A DNA stretch of 64,000 bases from Citrobacter amalonaticus Y19 (GTDB lineage: Bacteria > Pseudomonadota > Gammaproteobacteria > Enterobacterales > Enterobacteriaceae): the NCBI RefSeq assembly GCF_000981805.1, contig NZ_CP011132.1:2852001-2916000 (forward strand), in the 5' to 3' direction. Each line of letters starts with the position of its first letter. The stretch's first letter is position 1. Under the pieces are notes generated by a model. The model ran no database searches and was not told where the DNA came from. It saw nothing but the letters and a program-made list of their open reading frames with translations. Both the position numbers and the translations under genes were made by a program. Below, one piece after another: positions 26,581 through 36,488 of the stretch.

Positions 26581-26596
26581 GTGTAAACGTATACAC
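26581..26596. promoter_or_regulatory. GalR/LacI-family operator-like palindrome
   Basis: GTGTAAACGTATACAC is nearly palindromic and matches the GalR/GalS operator pattern GTGnAAnCGnTTnCAC at all defined positions but one. It sits 32 bases upstream of the aldo-keto reductase ATG, where a repressor would block transcription. A different LacI-family regulator could recognise it equally well. Confidence 0.5.
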
Positions 26597-26627
26597 TGGA
26601 GAGCTGAATTCACTGCGAGGGAAGACA

Positions 26628-27626
<999 letters not shown>

Positions 27627-27752
27627 CTGCGTTTTTAGCAATTCGTGCTCTCATTCATGATTTAAGAGTTAAGGCGATGAAATGGGGCTTTACGGCCCCG
27701 TAATATTACGTTAACAGGCCGACTACGGCTTCGATCGTGAAGGAGATAAAGA

Positions 27753-28079
27753 ATGTTCAGGTCACTGATTCTGGCGGCAGCCTTACTGGCTTTTACACCG
27801 CTTGCCGCAAACGCGGGCGAAATCACCCTGTTGCCATCGATAAAATTACAAATTGGCGATCGCGATAATTACGGTAACTACTGGGACGGCGGACACTGGC
27901 GTGACCGTGACTACTGGCATCGCAATTATGAATGGCGTAAAAATCGCTGGTGGCGACATGACAATGGCTATCACCGCGGCTGGGACAAGCGTAAAGCTTA
28001 CGAGCGCGGATACCGGGAAGGCTGGCGCGATCGCGACGACCATCGCGGGCGCGGAAAAGGTCACGGACACCGTCATTAA
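27753..28079 (+). CDS. ypeC: Secreted basic protein YpeC (DUF2502)
   Basis: A 108-residue protein with a clear Sec signal peptide (cleavage after AANAG region) and a mature part dominated by Arg, Trp, Tyr, Asp and His (YWDGGHWRDRDYWHRNYEWR, ending GRGKGHGHRH). It is nearly identical to E. coli YpeC, also next to mntH. It is presumably periplasmic. The histidine-rich tail could bind metal, but no function is established. It converges on mntH. Confidence 0.92.
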   Translation: MFRSLILAAALLAFTPLAANAGEITLLPSIKLQIGDRDNYGNYWDGGHWRDRDYWHRNYEWRKNRWWRHDNGYHRGWDKRKAYERGYREGWRDRDDHRGRGKGHGHRH

Positions 28080-28093
28080 TTCCGTTGTTGTTG

Positions 28094-28123
28094 AAAGCCC
28101 GATGCGCAAGCCCCGGGCTTTTT
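28094..28123 (+). terminator. Terminator of ypeC
   Basis: AAAGCCCG and CGGGCTTT form the stem, with TTTTC following, 14 bases after the ypeC stop. The minus-strand reading would serve mntH. Confidence 0.75.
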
Positions 28124-28132
28124 CATTGCCGG

Positions 28133-29371
28133 TTACAACCCCAGCACCGTACCAACCAGCAGCCACAGGTTCAGCGCGACCACCAGCACCACAATCATCC
28201 AGCCAGTCTGTTTAACCCAACGGGTGTTCACCAGATCGCCCATCAGTTTGCTGTCGCTGGTAAAGATCAGCAGCGGTACCAGCGCCAGTGCGATACCAAA
28301 GCTTAACAGCACCTGGCTCATCACCAGAATACGCGTCGGGTCAAGACCTATCAGAATCACGATAAAGGACGGCATCATGGTGATGGTACGGCGCACCCAC
28401 AAGGGGATATGAAAGCGGACAAAACCCTGCATCACGACCTGCCCCGCCAGCGTCCCCACCACCGTTGACGACAGTCCTGCGGCCACCAGACTTAACCCGA
28501 ATACCGTTGCCGCCGCGTGACTTAACAACGGCTCCAGCGTCAGATAAGCCTGATCCAGATCGGCAACGCCCGTGTGGCCGCTAAAGTGAAACGCGGCGGC
28601 GGCAGTCGCCATCATCGCCAGATTGACGAATCCCGCAATGGTCATGGCGATAGCCACGTCCCATTTTGTCGCCGCATAGCGCTGCTGACGGGTGCCGCCG
28701 TGCAGGTGTTGCGTTAATGAAGAGTGCAGATAGATAACGTGCGGCATGATGGTTGCGCCCAGCACCCCGGCAGCCAGGAATACCGCTTCAGAGTTTGGCA
28801 GACTGGGGATCATCATGCCTTTACTCAGCTGCGCAAAGTTGGGTTGGGAAAATACCAGTTCAACAATATAGGCCATGGCGACGAACAGCAGCAGGCCGCC
28901 AATCACTTTTTCCAGCGGCTTTTGCCCGCGACGCTGGAGCATCAGGATCAGGAAGGTGGCAATCCCGGTTAGCACCGCCCCCTGCAATAGCGACACGCCG
29001 AGGATCAGTTTGAATCCTATCGCCGCACCGATAAATTCCGCGAGATCGGTCGCCATCGCGATGATCTCCGCCTGCACCCAATAGAACCAGACCACCGGAC
29101 GCGGATAGCGATCGCGAATTTGTTCAGCCAGATTCTTACCCGTAGCAATGCCCAGTTTGGCTGACAAGACCTGGATAAGCATCGCCATCAGGTTTGCCCA
29201 GACCACCACCCACAGCAGTTGATAACCAAAGCTGGCACCGGCCTGAATATTCGTCGCGAAGTTGCCCGGGTCGATATACCCGATAGCCGCGACGAATGCA
29301 GGTCCCATTAATGTGAGCCTTAACTTGCGCGCTGCTCTTCCACTGCTACTCTCAACGCGATCGTTTGTCAT
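28133..29371 (-). CDS. mntH: Manganese/divalent-metal:proton symporter MntH (Nramp)
   Basis: This 412-residue Nramp protein has 11 predicted transmembrane segments. The metal-site motifs DPGNFATN (TM1) and MPHVIYLHSS (TM6) and the loop GVSLLQGAVLTG are present. The ATG at 29371 gives exactly the E. coli MntH length. A further ATG at 29389 would place the MntR box inside the coding sequence, so it is rejected. It imports Mn2+ under manganese limitation and oxidative stress. Confidence 0.96.
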   Translation of the reverse strand: MTNDRVESSSGRAARKLRLTLMGPAFVAAIGYIDPGNFATNIQAGASFGYQLLWVVVWANLMAMLIQVLSAKLGIATGKNLAEQIRDRYPRPVVWFYWVQAEIIAMATDLAEFIGAAIGFKLILGVSLLQGAVLTGIATFLILMLQRRGQKPLEKVIGGLLLFVAMAYIVELVFSQPNFAQLSKGMMIPSLPNSEAVFLAAGVLGATIMPHVIYLHSSLTQHLHGGTRQQRYAATKWDVAIAMTIAGFVNLAMMATAAAAFHFSGHTGVADLDQAYLTLEPLLSHAAATVFGLSLVAAGLSSTVVGTLAGQVVMQGFVRFHIPLWVRRTITMMPSFIVILIGLDPTRILVMSQVLLSFGIALALVPLLIFTSDSKLMGDLVNTRWVKQTGWMIVVLVVALNLWLLVGTVLGL

Positions 29372-29384
29372 TTTCTGCCTCTGA

Positions 29385-29404
29385 AACATAGCCTGTGCTA
29401 TGTT
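29385..29404. promoter_or_regulatory. MntR box of mntH
   Basis: AACATAGC-CTGT-GCTATGTT is a perfect 8-base inverted repeat and matches the known enteric MntR operator (AACATAGCnnnnGCTATGTT pattern). It lies 14-33 bases upstream of the mntH start, where MntR-Mn2+ would repress. Confidence 0.85.
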
Positions 29405-29417
29405 TTATGTTATGCCT

Positions 29418-29436
29418 GATGAGAATGGTTATCAAG
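29418..29436. promoter_or_regulatory. Fur-box-like site upstream of mntH
   Basis: GATGAGAATGGTTATCAAG resembles a Fur box on either strand (GATAAnCATTnTCATC when reversed). E. coli and Salmonella mntH are repressed by Fur as well as MntR, which agrees. Match is moderate. Confidence 0.4.
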
Positions 29437-29584
29437 TGCATGTAAAGAAGGTAACCTTGATTTCTCTGACAGGCGGGAACGATTAAGAGTGCGGGTACAG
29501 GAAATGCGCGCAGCATGTTTAATAATTGTTATTATATTAGCACAATAACTTAACTATTTACTTTCGGATTAGGCATAACAGAAG

Positions 29585-29671
29585 TGTATGCCGGATCACT
29601 ATTTTTGAATCTCGTCACAGGTCCTGATTATAGTGTGTGTTAGATCTCGTTTTCTTTGCACACGTTGCATA
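29585..29671 (+). promoter_or_regulatory. Probable nupC promoter with CRP- and CytR-like sites
   Basis: TTGAAT (29605-29610) and TATAGT (29629-29634), 18 bases apart, form a plausible promoter. TGTAT-GCCGGA-TCACT just upstream resembles a CRP site, and GTTGCATA (29664-29671) is a CytR-type half-site. In E. coli nupC is activated by CRP and repressed by CytR. The exact sites here are inferred. Confidence 0.4.
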
Positions 29672-29714
29672 GAATGTGCACGGAAATTTAACCTGCCTCA
29701 TATTTGGAGCAAAT

Positions 29715-30917
29715 ATGGACCGCGTCCTTCATTTTGTCCTGGCACTTGCCGTTGTTGCGATCCTCGCATTGCTGGTAAGCAGTGACCGTAAAAAAATTCG
29801 CATTCGTTATGTCGTTCAACTGCTTGTTATAGAAGTGTTACTGGCGTGGTTCTTCCTGAACTCTGACGTCGGCCTCGGCTTCGTTAAAGGCTTCTCCGAA
29901 ATGTTTGAAAAACTGCTCGGATTCGCCAATGAAGGGACGAACTTCGTCTTTGGCAGCATGAACGATAAAGGGTTGGCTTTCTTCTTCCTGAAAGTTCTGT
30001 GCCCTATCGTCTTCATTTCAGCCTTGATCGGTATTCTGCAGCATATTCGCGTGCTGCCGATTATCATCCGTTCCATTGGCTTCCTGTTATCCAAAGTCAA
30101 TGGCATGGGCAAACTGGAATCCTTCAACGCCGTCAGCTCGCTGATCCTTGGTCAGTCTGAGAACTTTATCGCGTATAAAGACATTCTCGGCAAAATGTCC
30201 CGCAACCGCATGTACACCATGGCAGCAACAGCAATGTCCACTGTTTCCATGTCTATCGTCGGCGCGTACATGACCATGCTGGAGCCCAAATACGTCGTTG
30301 CGGCGCTGGTTCTGAACATGTTCAGCACCTTTATCGTGCTGTCGCTGATCAACCCGTATCGCGTTGACGCCAGCGAAGAAAACATCCAGATGTCCAACCT
30401 GCACGAAGGTCAGAGCTTCTTCGAAATGCTGGGTGAATACATTCTGGCGGGCTTCAAAGTGGCGATCATCGTTGCCGCTATGTTGATCGGTTTCATCGCG
30501 CTGATTGCCGCGCTGAACGCCCTGTTCGCTACCGTGACCGGTTGGTTCGGTTACAGCATCTCCTTCCAGGGCATCCTGGGCTACATCTTCTATCCGATTG
30601 CCTGGGTGATGGGTGTGCCGTCCAGCGAAGCGCTGCAGGTGGGCAGTATCATGGCGACCAAACTGGTTTCCAACGAATTTGTTGCGATGATGGACCTGCA
30701 GAAAATCGCCTCCACGCTCTCTCCGCGCGCTGAAGGTATCCTTTCTGTGTTCCTGGTCTCCTTCGCCAACTTCTCTTCTATCGGTATCATCGCGGGCGCG
30801 ATTAAAGGCCTGAACGAAGAGCAAGGTAACGTCGTGTCTCGCTTCGGTCTGAAGCTGGTTTACGGCTCTACGCTGGTGAGCGTTCTGTCTGCATCTATCG
30901 CCGCACTGGTTCTGTAA
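29715..30917 (+). CDS. nupC: Nucleoside:proton symporter NupC
   Basis: This 400-residue concentrative nucleoside transporter has the length of E. coli NupC. It has an N-terminal hydrophobic region, then GFVKGFSEMFEKLLGFANEG, the nucleoside-binding LGQSENFIAYKD motif, MAATAMSTVSMSIVGAYMTML, and the C-terminal FANFSSIGIIAGAIKGLNE. It imports pyrimidine nucleosides and adenosine. The ATG at 29715 follows TTGGAGC. A clear terminator follows the stop. Confidence 0.96.
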   Translation: MDRVLHFVLALAVVAILALLVSSDRKKIRIRYVVQLLVIEVLLAWFFLNSDVGLGFVKGFSEMFEKLLGFANEGTNFVFGSMNDKGLAFFFLKVLCPIVFISALIGILQHIRVLPIIIRSIGFLLSKVNGMGKLESFNAVSSLILGQSENFIAYKDILGKMSRNRMYTMAATAMSTVSMSIVGAYMTMLEPKYVVAALVLNMFSTFIVLSLINPYRVDASEENIQMSNLHEGQSFFEMLGEYILAGFKVAIIVAAMLIGFIALIAALNALFATVTGWFGYSISFQGILGYIFYPIAWVMGVPSSEALQVGSIMATKLVSNEFVAMMDLQKIASTLSPRAEGILSVFLVSFANFSSIGIIAGAIKGLNEEQGNVVSRFGLKLVYGSTLVSVLSASIAALVL

Positions 30918-30932
30918 GACAGCACTAACATG

Positions 30933-30960
30933 AAAACGGGGAGCACATCCCCGTTTTTTT
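30933..30960 (+). terminator. Terminator of nupC
   Basis: AAACGGGGA-GCACA-TCCCCGTTTTTTT is a strong intrinsic terminator 16 bases after the nupC stop. Confidence 0.9.
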
Positions 30961-30967
30961 ATACCTG

Positions 30968-33157
30968 TTATTCCCCTAATGGCCTCGGTCGTCCAATCAA
31001 ATACCCTTGCAGGTAGTTCACTCCCAGGCTTAGCAGCAACTCCCGCTGCGCAGACGTTTCTACATATTCCGCCACCACGCTTAACGACTTTGCTTTTGCC
31101 AGATCGGCTATCGACTTCACAATCATCGCATCCAGCGAATCGGTCAGAATATCTTTTACGAACACGCCATCGATTTTGATGATATCAGCCTGCAGGCGTT
31201 TCAGACGCTCATAATTGGCATACCCGGTACCAAAATCATCAATCGCAATCCTGAAGCCAAACCGGTGCAACTGTTCGATGTTTTGCATGCTGGTTTCCGA
31301 ATTGGAAAACGCCTGCTCTTCAGTGATCTCAATGATGACCGTTTCCGGAGCGATACCATAACGGGTGAACAGGCGAATAATGCGCGGCGCGGTCTCTTTT
31401 TGCAGCAAGGTCAGCGGCATTAAATTGACCGAAAAAAGCGGCCCAGGCTCAACAGAAGGATGCTCAGATAACCAGTTCAGCAAGGCTTCAACCACCTGCA
31501 GGTCAAAACGGGCGCTGAGGTTAAACTGGGCGATCAGCGGGATAAATTGATCCGGGGTCATGATGCCGTCATCGCTTTTCAGCCGGGCGAGAATTTCATC
31601 GTACCCTTTGCCCTGAGCGTCGCGGATAGGCTGCGCGTAAAGCAGGAGATCGCCACCATCGAGTGCTTTACGTATTTTATTGAGCAGCAGCACCCGTTCG
31701 GTCGTCTGACCTGTCGCCACTTCCTGGCTGTGCGTCAGCGCCAGCACCCGGTGATTTACGCAGGATTGTTCGGCCAGCCAACTCAATTGCCCCAGCAGCG
31801 GTTGCAATGTCTCCTGCTTACCGTCCCATTGTCCCCAGGATGCGCCATAACCCATGTCCAGGCCGGTGTTGTTCCAGTAAATTTTGCGACTGTTCAACAG
31901 GTCGAGCATATGTTGCAAGCGCGCGTCCATCTCCGGCCCGTTGAGCACCAGCAATAATTCACTGCCGGGCAACTGGAAGATTTTTTCATTCTCAAGCATC
32001 AGCGGTTGCAGCATACGGTGCACCGTGCGTTTGCTGTGAACGCGCATTAACATGCCGTAGTGGCGGCTCAGAAACTCCATATTCTCCATGCGCAGGCAGC
32101 AGATGCTCTGGCCGGACGCTTTTTGCAGGAACTGTTCCAGCGCGCGCAGATTCGGCAAGCGGGTTAAAGGATCGGTAAGCGCCTGCTGATGCCAACGACG
32201 ATTCAACCATTCGCTACGCTGGTAGATACGCATCATATAGAGCAGACAAATACTGAACGAAACCAGTACCGACAGGACGAAGGCCAACGAATACTCCGAC
32301 CCGACGCCCTGTAAAAAATTGCGGTTGTAGGTCAGCAAGAACAGCGTTGAAACCGCCCAGCTCAGGTTCAAAAAAGGGTAAGTCAGCTTGCCCACGCCGG
32401 AGGTGAAAATGATAAAGAAAACGGGCACCAGATACCCGGCAATGTAATCGTTGTCATACGGGGCGCACATCAGGATAAGCAGAACAGCGATAACAGCCAG
32501 CCAGCATAAGGTAAATAAGCGCGTTTCCTTCCTGAAGCAGGGGGCGATATCTCTACGCCAGAATGTCCGGGCATAGTGTGGACTCACGATCATCCGCATC
32601 GGGTAATAAAAAAGCATGGTGAAGATCAGCACCGCGGAGATCAGGCTTAGAATATCGACAATCGTGAAAATAGCGGCGGCTGTACCAAAGAACGTCGAGA
32701 CGGCTACCGGAAAGTCGAGATAATGACCCGCCAGATACATGCTGATTTTGATACCCACAGGGGTGATAAAACCGAAAAAAATGACGCGTCGCCAGATATT
32801 GCGATTGGGTAGTCCATAGCGCCAGCGCGACCCCAATTGCCAGCGAACAATGGCGCAAGTGCCCACCACCGCAAACATCTGGCAAAACAGGAGCACAACC
32901 CCCTGGGCAAACGGCAGATGAAGATTCCAGAGGTTAGTGATATACAACGCTAACATGACAGGCAGAACACCGCGTCTGCCGAAAAGAAACATCATCGACA
33001 GCAGTACGCACAGCGGTAACCACGAGAGATAAATATAACTGGAATCCACAATCGCAAGCGGAGAAATCAAACGCGAAAACTGGATGGCTGCGATGGAGAG
33101 CACGATCGCAAGAGCGAATATTCTTATATTATTTATCAGGTTGCGCTTGGCTGGCAT
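30968..33157 (-). CDS. pdeA: Membrane c-di-GMP phosphodiesterase PdeA (YfeA)
   Basis: A 729-residue protein, the same length as E. coli PdeA/YfeA. The N-terminal half has a MASE1-type block of about ten membrane segments. A degenerate GGDEF domain follows: the catalytic site reads PGSELLLVL, so no diguanylate cyclase activity is expected. The C-terminal EAL domain keeps its signature as YDEILARL, plus IDDFGTGYANYERL and the phosphodiesterase DIIKIDGVFVK. The start at 33157 is set by family length; the frame extends further upstream into the tRNA genes but that part is not coding. Confidence 0.93.
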   Translation of the reverse strand: MPAKRNLINNIRIFALAIVLSIAAIQFSRLISPLAIVDSSYIYLSWLPLCVLLSMMFLFGRRGVLPVMLALYITNLWNLHLPFAQGVVLLFCQMFAVVGTCAIVRWQLGSRWRYGLPNRNIWRRVIFFGFITPVGIKISMYLAGHYLDFPVAVSTFFGTAAAIFTIVDILSLISAVLIFTMLFYYPMRMIVSPHYARTFWRRDIAPCFRKETRLFTLCWLAVIAVLLILMCAPYDNDYIAGYLVPVFFIIFTSGVGKLTYPFLNLSWAVSTLFLLTYNRNFLQGVGSEYSLAFVLSVLVSFSICLLYMMRIYQRSEWLNRRWHQQALTDPLTRLPNLRALEQFLQKASGQSICCLRMENMEFLSRHYGMLMRVHSKRTVHRMLQPLMLENEKIFQLPGSELLLVLNGPEMDARLQHMLDLLNSRKIYWNNTGLDMGYGASWGQWDGKQETLQPLLGQLSWLAEQSCVNHRVLALTHSQEVATGQTTERVLLLNKIRKALDGGDLLLYAQPIRDAQGKGYDEILARLKSDDGIMTPDQFIPLIAQFNLSARFDLQVVEALLNWLSEHPSVEPGPLFSVNLMPLTLLQKETAPRIIRLFTRYGIAPETVIIEITEEQAFSNSETSMQNIEQLHRFGFRIAIDDFGTGYANYERLKRLQADIIKIDGVFVKDILTDSLDAMIVKSIADLAKAKSLSVVAEYVETSAQRELLLSLGVNYLQGYLIGRPRPLGE

Positions 33158-33317
33158 GAATTGACTGCTCTCACGGAACGAACTATTAATCACATCAATG
33201 ATAAGTTTATTCGCATCGCGAAGCAAACCTATGCCCACCAGAAACAGATGCCACACGTTGCAGAATAGACTCTGGCTTATCAGCAACTGTATTACAAAAA
33301 TGGAAGGTATGCAGGGA

Positions 33318-33346
33318 TAAAAAAACCCCCGCTTCACAGCGAGGGT
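33318..33346 (-). terminator. Terminator of the tRNA-Ala pair
   Basis: On the minus strand CCCTCGC-TGTGAA-GCGGGGG is followed by seven T residues, 9 bases after the second tRNA-Ala. Confidence 0.85.
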
Positions 33347-33354
33347 TCTGAATT

Positions 33355-33430
<76 letters not shown>

Positions 33431-33469
33431 ACGATGCGTTTACGTACCAAAATTGTTGGGTTCAATTTT

Positions 33470-33545
<76 letters not shown>

Positions 33546-33766
33546 ATTACGTAAAGCTTGTCGAGTTGACGGGCGGCATCATATGAATTCCCTTCGCATG
33601 TGTCAACGGCAAATTGAAAACCCCGATTCTAATCGCTGAAAAAGCAGACAACTGAATAACAATGCATAACTACTCGCATTCAGTAGTTAAACACGTCACG
33701 GTTTCCACTAAAATGGTGCTATAAAATGAACCACTAATTAACCATACGACTATTCAGGGAATCTTT

Positions 33767-34129
33767 ATGTTCAAGGAGCGGATGACGCCAGAAGAACTCG
33801 CTAATCTGACGGGTTACAGCCGACAGACCATCAATAAGTGGGTACGTAAAGAGGGCTGGGCGACATCACCAAAACCAGGCGTCCAGGGTGGTAAAGCGCG
33901 ACTGGTGCATGTTAACGAACAGGTTCGTGAATATATCCGCAGCGCAGAGCGCTCGGCGGAAGGACTGTCTGACACCTTTTCGCCCCCAGGCGATGCCTCA
34001 CTGGAAGCGCTACTGGTCAAGCTGGTGAAAGAGATGACACCAGCCGAACAAAAACACTTTACCTCTTTGCTACTGCGGGAAGGGATTACCGGTTTATTAC
34101 AACGCTTAGGGATCCGCGACAGCAAATAA
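33767..34129 (+). CDS. yfeC: Putative DNA-binding protein YfeC
   Basis: A 120-residue protein with an N-terminal helix-turn-helix of the phage/MerR-like DUF1323 type (MTPEELANLTGYSRQTINKW). A C-terminal helical segment follows (LTPAEQ-like EMTPAEQKHFTSLLLREGI). It is close to E. coli YfeC. It is the first of a pair with yfeD; the yfeD start lies 2 bases after its stop. A regulatory role is inferred from the HTH. Its targets are unknown. Confidence 0.9.
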   Translation: MFKERMTPEELANLTGYSRQTINKWVRKEGWATSPKPGVQGGKARLVHVNEQVREYIRSAERSAEGLSDTFSPPGDASLEALLVKLVKEMTPAEQKHFTSLLLREGITGLLQRLGIRDSK

Positions 34130-34130
34130 T

Positions 34131-34523
34131 ATGAAAAGATTACGTAGCAAAATGACCACCGAAGAACTGGCGGATTGTCTCGGTGTGGCTAAACAAACCG
34201 TGAATCGCTGGATCCGTGAGCAAAAATGGGAAACGGAAAAATTTCCAGGTGTTAAAGGTGGTCGGGCAAGGCTCGTGCATATCGATACGCGCGTGCGGGA
34301 ATTTATTCTGAACATCCCGGCGTTTCGTCACCATTCTGCATTTTATCAGGTTGAAGAATCGCTGGCCGAATACAATCCCGGCATCCGTAGCCATGCCTAT
34401 CGGCAGATTATTGATGCCGTGGAAAATATGTCCGAAGAGGAACGGGAAAAGTTAGCGCTGTTTCTTTCACGCGAAGGCATCCGCGGTTTTCTTATTCGGC
34501 TGGGTCTGAACGATGCTGAGTGA
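34131..34523 (+). CDS. yfeD: Putative DNA-binding protein YfeD
   Basis: This 130-residue paralog of YfeC shares the same plan: HTH (MTTEELADCLGVAKQTVNRW), the linker PGVKGGRARLVHI, and a C-terminal LSREGIRGFLIRLG block. The two genes look like a tandem duplication that has diverged. It follows yfeC by one base and converges on gltX. The function is unknown. Confidence 0.9.
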   Translation: MKRLRSKMTTEELADCLGVAKQTVNRWIREQKWETEKFPGVKGGRARLVHIDTRVREFILNIPAFRHHSAFYQVEESLAEYNPGIRSHAYRQIIDAVENMSEEEREKLALFLSREGIRGFLIRLGLNDAE

Positions 34524-34530
34524 CACAAGT

Positions 34531-34557
34531 AAAAACGGCAGAGTCTCCCCTGCCGTT
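34531..34557 (-). terminator. Terminator of gltX
   Basis: On the minus strand AACGGCAG-GGGAGACT-CTGCCGTTTTT forms a stem with a T-run, 20 bases after the gltX stop. Confidence 0.85.
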
Positions 34558-34576
34558 CCGTTAATGCGCCACTTGC

Positions 34577-35992
34577 TTACTGTTGCGCTTCACGCTCTGC
34601 AATAAAAGCCAGTGCTTTATTGATACGCTCGATGCTGCGGGTTTTACCAATCGCATGCACCGTTACGTCTAAGCCAGGAGACTGGCCCGCACCGGTTACC
34701 GCAACGCGCAGCGGCATACCGACTTTGCCCATCCCGACTTCAAGCTCATCGGCGGTCGCCTGAATGGCATGGTGTACGTTCTCAGCCGTCCACTCGGTAA
34801 TGGCCGCCAGTTTGTCGCGCACCACTTCCAGCGGCTGACGCGCAACCGGACGCAGGTGTTTCTTCGCGGCATCGGCATCAAACCCGGCAAAGTCTTCGTA
34901 GAAGTAACGGCAGCTCTGCGCCATCTCTTTCAGTGTCTTGCAGCGCTCACCCAGCAGTTTCACCAGTTCAGCCAGCTGTGGTCCATTGCGCGTGTCGATG
35001 TTTTCCTGCTCGATGTGCCACTGCAGATGCGTTGCCACATACTCCGGTGCCAGCGAGTTAATGTAGTGATGGTTCAGCCACTGCAGTTTTTCCGTGTTAA
35101 ACGCACTGGCGGATTTGCTGACCGCACCGAGGGAGAACAGCTTGATCATCTCTTCACGGGTGAAGATTTCCTGATCGCCGCTGGACCAGCCCAGACGCAC
35201 CAGATAGTTCAGCAGGGCTTCCGGCAGATAACCGTCATCACGATATTGCATCACGCTCACCGCGCCGTGACGTTTGGACAGCTTTTTACCGTCGTCGCCG
35301 TTGATCATGGACACGTGAGCATATACCGGCACCGGCGCGTTCAGCGCTTTAAGGATGTTGATCTGACGCGGGGTATTGTTGATATGGTCTTCACCACGAA
35401 TCACATGGGTGATCTCCATATCCCAGTCGTCCACCACAACGCAGAAGTTATAGGTCGGGGAACCGTCGGTGCGGCGAATAATCAGATCGTCCAGCTCCTG
35501 ATTGCTGAATTCGATCGGGCCACGGATCTGGTCGTCAAAAATGACAGAACCGTCCTGCGGGTTGGCAAAACGGACAACGCAAGGCTCATCATCCGCGTGA
35601 TGTTCATGACCATGACGGCAGCGCCCGTCGTAACGCGGCTTTTCGCCCTTCGCCATCTGCTCTTCACGCAGTGCGTCCAGACGCTCTTTGGAGCAGTAAC
35701 ACTTATAGGCCGTACCCGCTTCCAGCATCTCATCAATCACTGCGTTATAACGATCGAAACGTTTAGTCTGGAAGTATGGGCCTTCGTCCCATTCCAGGCT
35801 CAGCCAGTTCATACCGTCCATAATGGCTTCAATCGCTTCCGGCGTGGAACGTTCGAGATCGGTGTCTTCAATACGCAGCACAAACTCACCGCCGTGATTA
35901 CGTGCAAAAAGCCAGGAATAGAGAGCAGTACGCGCACCACCGACGTGCAGATAACCTGTCGGGCTTGGCGCGAAGCGAGTTTTGATTTTCAT
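34577..35992 (-). CDS. gltX: Glutamate-tRNA ligase GltX
   Basis: A class I aminoacyl-tRNA synthetase of 471 residues, the E. coli length. The HIGH-equivalent is PSPTGYLHVGG at the N-terminus, and the KMSKS-equivalent is KKLSKRHG at about residue 237. The zinc-binding cysteines are in the insertion CYCSKERLDAL...CRHGHEH. It charges tRNA-Glu with glutamate. It is divergent from the valU tRNA operon. Confidence 0.97.
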   Translation of the reverse strand: MKIKTRFAPSPTGYLHVGGARTALYSWLFARNHGGEFVLRIEDTDLERSTPEAIEAIMDGMNWLSLEWDEGPYFQTKRFDRYNAVIDEMLEAGTAYKCYCSKERLDALREEQMAKGEKPRYDGRCRHGHEHHADDEPCVVRFANPQDGSVIFDDQIRGPIEFSNQELDDLIIRRTDGSPTYNFCVVVDDWDMEITHVIRGEDHINNTPRQINILKALNAPVPVYAHVSMINGDDGKKLSKRHGAVSVMQYRDDGYLPEALLNYLVRLGWSSGDQEIFTREEMIKLFSLGAVSKSASAFNTEKLQWLNHHYINSLAPEYVATHLQWHIEQENIDTRNGPQLAELVKLLGERCKTLKEMAQSCRYFYEDFAGFDADAAKKHLRPVARQPLEVVRDKLAAITEWTAENVHHAIQATADELEVGMGKVGMPLRVAVTGAGQSPGLDVTVHAIGKTRSIERINKALAFIAEREAQQ

Positions 35993-36205
35993 GAAATGGC
36001 CTTACGTTTATAAAGATGCCGACAACCGGCAAATCCGGGAAAAATGGAATGGCCGATATTCTATCACTGTGAGGTAAATCCTCAATGTTGTTACCGGGTA
36101 AACGCCGCGTATAGACGTTTTTGTTTAGAAATCATGCGTCCGAGACCGTTTCACGATCGTTTTGTTTAAAATTACGACGAACGAACAATTTCTTTAGAAA
36201 AGGCG

Positions 36206-36233
36206 TTGACTCATTTTCAACTCTCCCTATAAT
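36206..36233 (+). promoter_or_regulatory. Promoter of the valUXY-lysV tRNA operon
   Basis: TTGACT (36206-36211), 16 bases, TATAAT (36228-36233), followed by a GC-rich GCGACTCC discriminator, as in stringently controlled stable RNA promoters. Transcription would start about 10 bases before the first tRNA. Confidence 0.85.
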
Positions 36234-36250
36234 GCGACTCCACACAGCGG

Positions 36251-36326
36251 GGGTGATTAGCTCAGCTGGGAGAGCACCTCCCTTACAAGGAGGGGGTCGG
36301 CGGTTCGATCCCGTCATCACCCACCA
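36251..36326 (+). tRNA. valU: tRNA-Val(TAC), first copy
   Basis: A 76-base cloverleaf with encoded CCA. The 5' end is GGGTGATTAGCTCAGC, and the anticodon TAC lies in CCCTTACAAGG. It is the first of three identical genes, as in E. coli valU-valX-valY. Confidence 0.96.
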
Positions 36327-36371
36327 ACTACTTTATGTAGACTCCGCCGTGTAGATAAGAAATTGAGAAGT

Positions 36372-36447
36372 GGGTGATTAGCTCAGCTGGGAGAGCACCT
36401 CCCTTACAAGGAGGGGGTCGGCGGTTCGATCCCGTCATCACCCACCA
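36372..36447 (+). tRNA. valX: tRNA-Val(TAC), second copy
   Basis: Identical to the first copy, 45 bases after it. It is in the same transcription unit, with no promoter between. Confidence 0.96.
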
Positions 36448-36488
36448 CTTTCTCGCCAGCTAAATTTCTTATTGTGAAGTACCGAAGT

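Noticed and set aside
30087..30824. A 245-codon minus-strand frame
   Set aside because: It is antisense to nupC and has no domain character.
34769..36013. A 414-codon plus-strand frame
   Set aside because: It is antisense to gltX, a well-supported gene.
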